This document shows, piece by piece, positions 7,457-15,350 of a stretch of 64,000 nt of DNA. The position numbers and the translations under genes are program-made. Below the pieces are notes generated by a model that was given only the letters and a program-made list of their open reading frames with translations, was not told where the DNA came from and searched no databases. How positions within the stretch are numbered: position 1 is the first letter of the stretch; every line of letters starts with the position of its first letter. Source of the stretch: Candidatus Saccharimonadota bacterium (GTDB lineage Bacteria; Patescibacteriota; Saccharimonadia; Saccharimonadales; UBA4665); contig JAQGGZ010000005.1 of NCBI GenBank assembly GCA_028289125.1, forward strand, positions 1-64,000, read 5' to 3'.

Positions 7457-8161
7457 ATGTATACCCGAATACTTCTCAAACTTTCCGGTGAACAATTAGC
7501 TGGTAAATTTGAGAGCGGTATCGATGCCGAGTTGGCCGCCTGGCTTGCCCGGGAAGTCAAAAAAGTCGCTGATACCGGCACCCAAGTCGTCATCATGGTC
7601 GGTGGCGGCAATTACGCACGCGGCGCCCAGTTGGCGGGTCATGGTATCCACCGTGTCACGGCTGACCACATCGGCATGCTTGCGACGATGATGAATGCCC
7701 TGGCCTTGACCGATATCTTCGAGACCCAGGGCGTGCCTACCCGCTGCCTCAGCAATATCTTTGCCGAGCAGGTCGCCGAACCGTTCGTCCATCGCCTTGC
7801 TATCAAACACCTCGAAAAAGGCCGTGTTGTCATCGCCGGCGGCGGTATCGGCCGCCCATATCTGACTACGGACACGGCGGCAGTGTCGCTGGCTCTCGAG
7901 CTTGATTGTCAGGCGGTGCTTAAGGCTACCAAGGTTGATGGCGTCTACGACGAGGATCCGTCCAAGTCCAATAATGCCAAGCTGTTGTCCACCCTGACCT
8001 ATCAAGAAGCCGTCGCCAATGACGCTATCAAGGTGATGGACAAAGCCGCCATGGGACTGGCCATGGAACAGCATATGCCACTAGTCGTCTTCAATGCCAT
8101 GACCGAAGACAGCATTCTTAAAGTGGCCGAGGGTCAGCCAGTCGGAACTTCGATCAGTTAA
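7457..8161 (+). CDS. pyrH: UMP kinase
   Basis: 234 aa, typical of bacterial hexameric UMP kinases. Recognisable stretches: ILLKLSGEQLAG at the N-terminus, VVIMVGGGNYARG, the UMP-binding H-I-G-M-L-A-T-M-M-NALAL segment, a GGGIGRPYLTTDTAA loop and KATKVDGVYDEDPSKS. It phosphorylates UMP to UDP in pyrimidine nucleotide synthesis. The usual neighbours tsf and frr are absent; it is transcribed alone, divergently from xth and converging on clp. Confidence 0.96.
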   Translation: MYTRILLKLSGEQLAGKFESGIDAELAAWLAREVKKVADTGTQVVIMVGGGNYARGAQLAGHGIHRVTADHIGMLATMMNALALTDIFETQGVPTRCLSNIFAEQVAEPFVHRLAIKHLEKGRVVIAGGGIGRPYLTTDTAAVSLALELDCQAVLKATKVDGVYDEDPSKSNNAKLLSTLTYQEAVANDAIKVMDKAAMGLAMEQHMPLVVFNAMTEDSILKVAEGQPVGTSIS

Positions 8162-8213
8162 AAGTTTCGGTAATTTCAACGTTATGGACGCTGCCGAATA
8201 ATTACGGCAAAAA

Positions 8214-10568
8214 TCAGAGTTTTAGATCAGCCACATCAAGTGTCAGATTGGTGCCGGCGGTAGCTTCACCGCGCAGGATCTTGTCGGCTATGGTATCTTC
8301 GACCGCTCTCTGAAGGACACGCCGCAGCGGGCGGGCACCCAGTCGGATGTCGTATCCCTTCTCGACAATTTTCTCAGCTGCCGGTCGCGTCAGCTGAACG
8401 GTGATATGTTGGTTTGCCAGGTTCTGGTTGATCTCTTTCATCATCAGATCGACTATCTGCAGTAATTCCGCAGCTTCGAGTGGTCTGAAGAGAACAACCT
8501 CGTCGAAACGGTTCAGCAGCTCGGGCTTATATTGCCCGGCGTTGATGAGTTCATCGGTCAGTTCCCGTTCGAAGGCTTCATCGAGGGGTTGGTTGGCGCT
8601 GACGGCGTCACGGATACGGTTGGCGCCGGCATTGCTGGTAGCGATGATGACGCAGTCCTTGAACGATGCGGCCCGGCCCTCCATGTCAGTCAACTGGCCT
8701 TCGTCAAGCAGCTGAAGCAAGAGGTTGAGGATGTTCGGATGTGCCTTTTCGAGCTCGTCCAGTAATACGACGGCGTACGGTCGTTGGCGCACCGCCAGGA
8801 TCAGGCTCTTGGATTCGTTCGCTCCATTACTGAGTAGGCGCTGCACATCGTCAGGCTGTTGGTATTCACTCATGTCGAGCCGGATGATATTGTCTTCGCT
8901 GCCAAAGAACGTGGCAGCGACAGCTTTGGCCAGCTCGGTCTTACCGACACCGGTCGGACCGAGGAACAGGAAACTACCGATCGGCCGGCGAGGATTGGCG
9001 ATGCCTGCCCTCGCGCGACGGAGGGCGCTGGCAACGACGCTGACGGCCTGGCTTTGGTTTATCATCCGCTCGTGGATAGCGTCTTCAAGGTTCAGTAACT
9101 GGTCGGTCTCGGCCACGCTGGCGGTACTGACTTTGACGCCCCGGGTCTGTTCGATCGCCGCCTGTACTGACGCTGCATTCACGAGCTGGTGATCGGCGTG
9201 AGCCATAGCCTGCTCAAGGACTTTCAGAGCTTTGCCCGGGTAAGCCGTATCCTGGTCGTAACGGCCGCTCAGTCGATATACCTCCGCGAGGGCTTCGTAT
9301 GTAATCAATACGTCGTGCCGGCGTTCTAAGCGGATGGCAGCATCCTCCAGGACGCGCATAACTTGGTCGACAGGTGGCTCCTGCAGACTTATCGGCGTCA
9401 AAAGGTTTGCCAAAGTCCCGTTGGTCGTCTTCAGCTGCTGAAGGTCGCGTGGCGTCATGGCAAAAATCATCTGCACCTGGTGGCTCTGGACGACCGGTAG
9501 TAAGATCTGAGACAGGTCAACAGCGCCATGGCCGTCCTGGAAGAACAGATGGGCATCATCAAAGAACAGTATGATGTGGCCGGCATGGGCAGCTTCGTTC
9601 AGTAATAATAAGAGTAGATGTTCCAGGTCGCCTGGGTGCGAGGCGTGTGACAAAATGACCGATGGATTGAGCGCGATGATCTGGCGGTGCTCGAGGTTAC
9701 GGTCGGTCTGTTCCTGCAGGAGCACCTGAGCCAAGGCATCGACATGGCTGGTCTTGCCCACCCCATCATCACCGATCAGGGCCACGGCAGCTGTTCCCTG
9801 GCTGAAGGCGGTCTTGATGGCCTGAACGCCTGGCGAAGTCGTCAGCCAGCCGAAGTGAGCGCCGTGTGCTTCGATATCGAGCGAGATGTTGTGTCCGAAT
9901 TGATTTAATCGCGGAGTAAAGCCATTGGCCCAGTCCCGGCCGACGCCGCCGAAATATGGTCGGGAGACATGGCGGGATTCAAGCAAACGGTCAAGCCACC
10001 CGGTGACGGCTTTGATAGTGTCGGTGTCTACCTTGATGGATTGTAAGTATGGTTGCAGCGACGGTGTCGTCAGCAGTAGGGCGGCCGATACGTGCCCGGC
10101 TTGGATCGGCTGACTGCCGGCCAGCTCGGCGGCCGTCGACCAGACCGCTGCCGTATCGGCTGGTTCCTGCGATAAATGATCATCCAGGGCGTCACCGTGA
10201 ATGAACAGGTGGTCGATTACGAAGAAATTCTGCCAGTAGCCCTTGATGTCCTGCCAGATGGTGAGTGGTGTCATGTCACGACCCGGCTCCAGACGCGCCA
10301 GCAGATGCCGGTCAAGACGACCAGTCAGGCTCTCGCTGTTCGTCGGCAATTCGTGAAGCTCCAGCCGGTACCAGGCGGCCGGTACCAGACATAACAGGCT
10401 GAAAAAGATTGCCACGCATGCGAGGTTCGGCAGGCTCAGTATGAATAATATAATCGTGGCGATAGTGCCGGCCGCCATGCCGCCGCGTAGCATATCGTAG
10501 CCGATCGGCCCGATCCGTTTACCAAGACGGGCCTTTTTTGCCCGTATGTTGCCGAGGTCAGGAGTCAT
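8214..10568 (-). CDS. Membrane-anchored Clp-family double AAA+ ATPase
   Basis: 784 aa. One or two hydrophobic helices (about 29-66) tether the protein. A Clp N-like helical domain follows (about 140-200). AAA+ module 1 has Walker A GDDGVGKTS (about 266-274) and Walker B ILFFDDAH. Module 2 has GPTGVGKTE (about 537-545), VVLLDELEKAHP and sensor TSNAGA, then a ClpB-D2-small-like C-terminus (GARPLRRVLQR). ClpC-type proteins thread substrates into ClpP. Here the loop after TSNAGA has no IGF/LGF tripeptide, so ClpP docking is doubtful, and there is no long ClpB coiled-coil. The start at 10568 is chosen because it forms an ATGA overlap with the upstream membrane-protein gene. Confidence 0.85.
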   Translation of the reverse strand: MTPDLGNIRAKKARLGKRIGPIGYDMLRGGMAAGTIATIILFILSLPNLACVAIFFSLLCLVPAAWYRLELHELPTNSESLTGRLDRHLLARLEPGRDMTPLTIWQDIKGYWQNFFVIDHLFIHGDALDDHLSQEPADTAAVWSTAAELAGSQPIQAGHVSAALLLTTPSLQPYLQSIKVDTDTIKAVTGWLDRLLESRHVSRPYFGGVGRDWANGFTPRLNQFGHNISLDIEAHGAHFGWLTTSPGVQAIKTAFSQGTAAVALIGDDGVGKTSHVDALAQVLLQEQTDRNLEHRQIIALNPSVILSHASHPGDLEHLLLLLLNEAAHAGHIILFFDDAHLFFQDGHGAVDLSQILLPVVQSHQVQMIFAMTPRDLQQLKTTNGTLANLLTPISLQEPPVDQVMRVLEDAAIRLERRHDVLITYEALAEVYRLSGRYDQDTAYPGKALKVLEQAMAHADHQLVNAASVQAAIEQTRGVKVSTASVAETDQLLNLEDAIHERMINQSQAVSVVASALRRARAGIANPRRPIGSFLFLGPTGVGKTELAKAVAATFFGSEDNIIRLDMSEYQQPDDVQRLLSNGANESKSLILAVRQRPYAVVLLDELEKAHPNILNLLLQLLDEGQLTDMEGRAASFKDCVIIATSNAGANRIRDAVSANQPLDEAFERELTDELINAGQYKPELLNRFDEVVLFRPLEAAELLQIVDLMMKEINQNLANQHITVQLTRPAAEKIVEKGYDIRLGARPLRRVLQRAVEDTIADKILRGEATAGTNLTLDVADLKL

Positions 10569-10927
10569 AGGAGCAGCCCCAGTATAGGACTTGCCAGCAG
10601 TGCGACTGGAATAAGGGGCCACGCCAATAGTACGACCAAAGTATAGACACCCAAGACGATACCGGATACAAATGCGCTTAATAAGACGCAGATACGCACG
10701 ACAAAGCCGACCATTCGACTGAAGAAATTATCACTGATGGCCCGCATCTTGGCATCAAGGCCCGCCCCGGGATAGGTGATGATCTTACGCCAAGGTGCGA
10801 TCAGTGTGCGCAGTAATAAGCTAACGGAAAACAGGTCGATGACATGTCGGAGACGGCGTTGACCATTCCTGGCGACCTGAAGCCAGCCACGGCCATACCA
10901 CCAGGTGAGAAGATCGGCTAAAAGCAT
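10565..10927 (-). CDS. Small membrane protein co-encoded with the Clp ATPase
   Basis: 120 aa. An amphipathic/basic N-terminal half (WWYGRGW, RNGQRRLRH, LLRTLIAPWRKI) precedes two strongly hydrophobic helices (about 73-92 and 94-118). I do not recognise a named family. The stop overlaps the Clp start by 4 nt (ATGA), so the two are coupled. Given that the Clp ATPase is itself membrane-anchored, this protein may be its partner or adaptor; that is inference. A TGATACAAT box ends 6 nt before the ATG, so the operon mRNA is probably leaderless. Confidence 0.7.
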   Translation of the reverse strand: MLLADLLTWWYGRGWLQVARNGQRRLRHVIDLFSVSLLLRTLIAPWRKIITYPGAGLDAKMRAISDNFFSRMVGFVVRICVLLSAFVSGIVLGVYTLVVLLAWPLIPVALLASPILGLLL

Positions 10928-10933
10928 AACGGT

Positions 10934-10939
10934 ATTGTA
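10934..10939 (-). promoter_or_regulatory. Extended -10 box of the membrane protein-clp operon
   Basis: TG-A-TACAAT on the minus strand, ending 6 nt before the ATG at 10927. No Shine-Dalgarno sequence. Confidence 0.5.
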
Positions 10940-10945
10940 TCATCA

Positions 10946-10974
10946 TTGACAGCCATAAGCATGACGCGTATGCT
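10946..10974 (+). promoter_or_regulatory. Promoter of the DUF4352 gene
   Basis: A perfect TTGACA (10946-10951), a 17-nt spacer and TATGCT (10969-10974). RNA would start near 10981 and carry a leader of about 32 nt with an AGGA ribosome site before the ATG pair at 11013/11016. Confidence 0.6.
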
Positions 10975-11012
10975 TCACCCAAAAGGTACACTTCGAAACA
11001 AAGATAGGAAAA

Positions 11013-11963
11013 ATGATGAACCCGATGGACCCGTACAATCAGCAAACTCCTTCCGGCCCGCCTCAGCCGCAAATGCCACCTTCCCCGCAATATCAGCCGG
11101 CGCCGAATCAAATGCCGATGTCACCGCAGCCGGGGGTGGTGCCTACGTCTCAACCTTCCCCGTATGCAACTCAGCCGATGCAACCGCAGCCCCAGGTCGT
11201 ACAGCCCATGTACGGGCCTCCTCAGCCAGCTACAGTGCCTCAGCCTCTGATGCCGCCTTACGGGCAAACTCCCCAGTCTCCGTATGTGACCAATTATTCG
11301 GCTTCATCTGACGACGGCTCCAATACCAAGAAAATCATACTCATCGTCGTTGCCATGCTGGTAGTCTTGGGCATCGCGATCGCTGCCGTGCTTTTACTGA
11401 CTAAAAAAGGCGGCTCGAGTAACCCGGTCAGCAATGCGGTCAGTTCTGTGACCGGTGGAACGAAAGATATCGTAAGTCGGCCCGACGGCACGCTTGACCT
11501 TTCAACACTGATTGATGAACAGACGAGCATTAAAGAACAGACGCTGAAAGCTAAACCTAACCAGCAGATCAACCAGGTTGATGGTCTCAGCTACATGGTG
11601 ACCGGTGTGCACCGCAACTTCACATCCAACAGCACCTATGTGAAGGCTGGTCCGGGCAAAGAGCTCGTAAAAATTGATCTGGTAGTCGGTAACCGTCAGA
11701 AATCAGGTGATCAGTACATCAGCAGCAGCAACTTCCAGGCCCGTAACAGTGCCGGCGGGCTGCAGGATAGCGAATACGTGACTACTGAAGACGAGTCGGA
11801 TGCGCTTGACTCACAAAACGTCGCTCCCGGTAAGCAGATCAAAGGTTCAATAATCTTCGAAGTGGACCCAAACGAAGAAGTCACTCTGGTGAGCATCAAC
11901 AAGTATAAGAATTACACGGACAACAAAGAAGTCACGGTACAGTCCGAGGTAGCACTGAAGTAA
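11013..11963 (+). CDS. DUF4352-type surface protein with Pro/Gln-rich N-terminus
   Basis: 316 aa. Residues 1-95 are Pro, Gln and Met rich (PQPQMPPSPQ-like runs), probably disordered and cytoplasmic. One membrane helix follows (about 107-130: ILIVVAMLVVLGIAIAAVLLL). Residues about 190-300 form a beta-rich domain like DUF4352/telokin-like modules: LVKIDLVVGNR, SSNFQARNSAG, VAPGKQIKGSIIFEV. Such domains are exported and their ligands are mostly unknown. ATG 11016 is an alternative start. The gene has a canonical promoter and ends before a bidirectional terminator shared with tRNA-Ser. Confidence 0.8.
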   Translation: MMNPMDPYNQQTPSGPPQPQMPPSPQYQPAPNQMPMSPQPGVVPTSQPSPYATQPMQPQPQVVQPMYGPPQPATVPQPLMPPYGQTPQSPYVTNYSASSDDGSNTKKIILIVVAMLVVLGIAIAAVLLLTKKGGSSNPVSNAVSSVTGGTKDIVSRPDGTLDLSTLIDEQTSIKEQTLKAKPNQQINQVDGLSYMVTGVHRNFTSNSTYVKAGPGKELVKIDLVVGNRQKSGDQYISSSNFQARNSAGGLQDSEYVTTEDESDALDSQNVAPGKQIKGSIIFEVDPNEEVTLVSINKYKNYTDNKEVTVQSEVALK

Positions 11964-11990
11964 TTTACTGACCCGAATGGGCAGTCATCA

Positions 11991-12033
11991 CCAAACTAAA
12001 AACACCAGGTTGAACCTGGCGTTTTTAGTTTGG
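11991..12033. terminator. Bidirectional palindromic terminator abutting the tRNA-Ser CCA
   Basis: The arms CCAAACTAAAAAC-x-CCAGGTT and AACCTGG-x-GTTTTTAGTTTGG pair over 21 bp with one G-U type mismatch and a 1-nt loop. It ends the DUF4352 gene on the plus strand and tRNA-Ser on the minus strand. On the minus strand its first three bases are the tRNA's own CCA (12031-12033). Confidence 0.8.
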
Positions 12034-12118
12034 CGGAGGGAGAGGGATTCGAACCCTCGAGGGCTTGCACCCAACACGCTTTCCAAGCGTGCGCCATAGG
12101 CCACTAGGCGACCCCTCC
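12031..12118 (-). tRNA. tRNA-Ser (anticodon GGA)
   Basis: The cloverleaf reads on the minus strand. Acceptor GGAGGGG pairs with TCCCTCC (one G-U pair), the anticodon stem is CACGC/GCGTG, and the 7-nt loop has anticodon GGA (12082-12084). A long variable arm (class II) and T arm GAGGGTTCGAATCCCTC are present, with discriminator G and encoded CCA (12031-12033). It reads TCC and TCT codons. Confidence 0.95.
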
Positions 12119-12193
12119 AACATGAACAGTATACTTCAGGATAGCCTGTGGACGGCGTCTCGTGCTCGGTGCAAGCACCTGCGCGCGTTCCTT

Positions 12194-12217
12194 GTCATAG
12201 GCCACTAGGCGACCCCT
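12194..12217 (-). repeat. Exact 24-nt duplicate of the tRNA-Ser 5' end
   Basis: Positions 12194-12217 are identical to 12095-12118, the acceptor 5' strand and D-arm of tRNA-Ser (GGAGGGGTCGCC then TAGTGGCC). The rest of this upstream copy cannot fold as a tRNA: no anticodon stem, T arm or matching acceptor strand follows. It looks like the remnant of a partial duplication with a 99-bp offset. Confidence 0.8.
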
Positions 12218-12323
12218 CCTGAACGTAGGAATTATACACGAATCCTACCGGCGGTCACACTCCTTCGGGGGAAAGGCTTGTGTTAATAATGGAAATGTTA
12301 CATATAACACATCAATTCCCCTG

Positions 12324-12353
12324 TTGCGCCAGTTATGACAACAGCGGTACACT
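12324..12353 (+). promoter_or_regulatory. Promoter of the MacB-type ABC operon
   Basis: TTGCGC (12324-12329), an 18-nt spacer and TACACT (12348-12353). The ATG at 12362 follows after 8 nt without a ribosome site, so the mRNA is predicted to be leaderless. Confidence 0.5.
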
Positions 12354-12361
12354 AGGTAACA

Positions 12362-13218
<857 letters not shown>

Positions 13219-13219
<1 letters not shown>

Positions 13220-14418
13220 TGTCTATGGGCAGTAAAGGCCATTTCAAGCTGGCCGTGAGTAACCTGCGCCATAACCGTATGCGCAGCTTGTTGACCATCC
13301 TGGGAATAACTATCGGTATCACGTCTATCATCCTCGTGATTGCCATCGGTGAAGGTATTAAGCGCCAGGTTCAGACGAACAACGCGTTTTTGGGTAACGA
13401 CATTATCACTGTACAACCGAGCCAGTCAGGCAATCCTTTGCAGCCGAGCCTGACCGCCCTCACCCAGACCGACGCCCAGGCTATCGCGAAACTGGGCCAG
13501 GTATCGACCGTCGTCCCTTTGGCGGCCGTGTCGGGAACAGTTTCGGCACCTGACAGCAAGCCGATGGAAACGATGGTGATCGCTGCTGGTGATGATGTTG
13601 GTGATATCTTTGGACCGCTGGTCGAATACGGTGACTTTTCGGGAGCTGATACCGGCGAAAGCTCAGTAGCCGTCATCGGCACAACCGTAGCGGCACGTAT
13701 CTTCGGTGAGCAGGTCCCACTCGGACGGGAATTCCGGCTGCGCGGCCAGCACTTCATCGTCCAGGGAGTGCTGAAAGATGTCGGTGCGTCGACTTTATCC
13801 CCGGCGGCTAATCTTAATAATGCCATCATCATACCGTTCAAGACGGGCCAGAAGATTACTAACGCCAACTTGCCCGTCTATCAGATTCTGGTCCGAATCA
13901 AGGATCGGGAGCAGATGGCGAACGCTGTTGCGGCAATCAATGATACCGTGCTGGCAAAACACGGTAATCAAGCTGATTTCACCGTCCTCGGACCCGGCGA
14001 CAGCGCTTCTGGTAATGACAAGACCATTACTACCATCACGTATGCTATTGCCGCTATTGCCGCGATCTCATTACTCGTCGGCGGAATCGGTGTCATGAAC
14101 GTCATGTGGGTGTCGGTCACTGAACGTATGCAAGAAATCGGCATCCGCAAAGCGGTCGGCGCTACTAACCGCCAGATACTGACGCAGTTCATCGTCGAAG
14201 CCACAGTGGTCAGTGTAGCCGGTGGTGTAGCCGGGGTTGCGGTCGCGTATGCCATCGAAGGTATCGTACTTCTGTTCAGTGATTTTAAGATGCCGATCAG
14301 TTGGCCGGTGCCGCTCATCGCTTTCTTCGTCACGCTTGTACTTGGCCTCCTGTTCGGGACAGCTCCGGCACTGAAGGCGTCACGCAAAGATCCGATCGAA
14401 GCGCTACGCAACGCTTGA
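13219..14418 (+). CDS. ABC transporter permease, MacB/FtsX type
   Basis: 399 aa. The first helix (about 18-38, after MRSLLTILGITIG) is followed by a ~230-residue extracytoplasmic MacB core domain (GNDIITVQPSQSGNP, TVSAPDSKP), then three helices in an FtsX domain (about 275-395) including VGGIGVMNVMWVSVTERMQEIGIRKAVGA, a hallmark stretch of the family. It ends with APALKASRKDPIEALR. An AGGAG ribosome site lies 10 nt before the ATG. No periplasmic adaptor gene (MacA/HlyD type) is adjacent; the system probably acts as a stand-alone exporter or sensor. Confidence 0.93.
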
Positions 14419-14447
14419 TTGACAGATACAGACAATAATTATAAAAT
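14419..14447 (+). promoter_or_regulatory. Promoter of the Ser/Thr/Pro-rich protein gene
   Basis: A perfect TTGACA (14419-14424) begins right after the permease stop codon, followed by a 17-nt spacer and TAAAAT (14442-14447). RNA would start near 14454, giving a leader of about 130 nt. Confidence 0.6.
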
Positions 14448-14507
14448 ATCTATACTTCGTTGAGCGCCGATACGGCAGCTTCGAAGCCCTTTGACAAGCA
14501 GACAGAT

Positions 14508-14560
14508 ACCGTGTGGGCCAATCATTTATGCATGATTCGTCAGTGGCTGGACCACACGGT
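14508..14560 (+). promoter_or_regulatory. Long hairpin in the 5' leader of the 14585 gene
   Basis: ACCGTGTGG (14508-14516) pairs with CCACACGGT (14552-14560). Inside, GCCA/TGGC and AATCAT/ATGATT can pair as well. It ends about 14 nt before the AAGGAG ribosome site. It lacks a T tract, so it is more likely a leader structure than a simple terminator. Confidence 0.5.
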
Positions 14561-14584
14561 CCCCCTCCCCCATGAAGGAGATAT

Positions 14585-15238
14585 ATGAGCGTCCGCGATT
14601 GGTACGCCCATGAAAACGACAATCGCCGAGTCAACATCTTCATCACAGTCGTGGTGATCGGGCTCTTCGTTGTCGTTTTCTGGCTTGCCCTGATGTTCAG
14701 TGGAGCACTGAGCTCTTCTGTCAGGAACGCGACCGGCTCAACCGGCGCCTCTTTCCCGACTCAGACCTCGAGTGCACCCGCTACGACCCCGACTACGACG
14801 GCAAGCTCGTCACCGACAACTGTCACTACCACCCAGGAGTCCACCACCAGTGCCAGCGCATCTGCTACCGCGTCCTCGGCACCCCCGGCGACCACCCAAC
14901 CGGCCGCCACGACAACAGCCGCACCGGCTCCGGTAACCACCAGCTCCGCCCCTCCGCCGGCCGCACCACGCACGATCAGCACCTTCCAGGCGGTCTACTG
15001 CGGTTGGACCGACGGCGCCGGCGAACGGACGGTCTACGTCAGCGGGCCTCCGTACAGCATGAACCTCGCCCAGGCCATGGCCAGCGATAGCTTGCGACCC
15101 GGAAGCGGACAGATGTCCATCGGTGCGGCCTACCAGTACGAGACGGTGGCCAACGGCTACAACTCCGGTGAGGTCATCCACCGAATCACTCCGGGTTCCG
15201 GCTCCGGCAGCTGTGACTACCCACAGAACGACGGCTGA
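14585..15238 (+). CDS. One-pass surface protein with Ser/Thr/Pro/Ala-rich stalk
   Basis: 217 aa. A short cytoplasmic N-terminus with an RR pair precedes a membrane helix (about 17-41: NIFITVVVIGLFVVVFWLALMFSG). Residues about 45-130 are nearly all Thr, Ser, Ala and Pro, a probable stalk and glycosylation target. The C-terminal ~85 residues (AVYCGWTDGAGERTVYVSGP ... GSGSCDYPQNDG) form a small domain with two cysteines. I recognise no family. A near-perfect AAGGAG ribosome site precedes the ATG. Codon usage is rich in ACC/GCC, more so than its neighbours, which may reflect composition bias or transfer. Confidence 0.75.
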   Translation: MSVRDWYAHENDNRRVNIFITVVVIGLFVVVFWLALMFSGALSSSVRNATGSTGASFPTQTSSAPATTPTTTASSSPTTVTTTQESTTSASASATASSAPPATTQPAATTTAAPAPVTTSSAPPPAAPRTISTFQAVYCGWTDGAGERTVYVSGPPYSMNLAQAMASDSLRPGSGQMSIGAAYQYETVANGYNSGEVIHRITPGSGSGSCDYPQNDG

Positions 15239-15350
15239 TTCCAGCCAGCGGTCACGGCAGGTGCATATGACGGGCCGGGAGGGTTTAAGCGCATACGCCA
15301 ACGCGTATCTTTAAATCTTGTCTGCTTGTCATATTCACCACCCTTTAGAT

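Larger units (their letters stand above)
12119..12361. other. 243-bp intergenic stretch with a tRNA-Ser fragment
   Basis: No convincing gene was seen. It holds the upstream region of tRNA-Ser, a 24-nt exact copy of the tRNA-Ser 5' end (12194-12217) and the promoter of the ABC transporter genes at its right edge. A short inverted segment lies around GTGCAAGCAC (12170-12179). Confidence 0.6.

Noticed and set aside
7420-7611. N-terminal extension of exonuclease III
   Set aside because: The frame is open, but the extension is antisense to the conserved pyrH start, lacks similarity to the family and is excluded by the MKIYSWNVNGIR start with its own -10 box.
12194-12217. Second tRNA-Ser or phage attachment site
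   Set aside because: The copy has no anticodon arm, T arm or 3' acceptor strand. Attachment duplications usually involve the tRNA 3' end, and no integrase gene is present.
14810-15301. 163-codon minus-strand frame opposite the Ser/Thr-rich protein
   Set aside because: Low-complexity Gly/Arg-rich reading of Pro/Thr/Ala codons. The plus-strand gene has a promoter, AAGGAG site and a plausible membrane helix.
15280-15320. Terminator after the 14585 gene
   Set aside because: ATACGC/GCGTAT near 15293-15308 can pair, but the stem is 6 bp and is followed by only a short T run, so it was not annotated.
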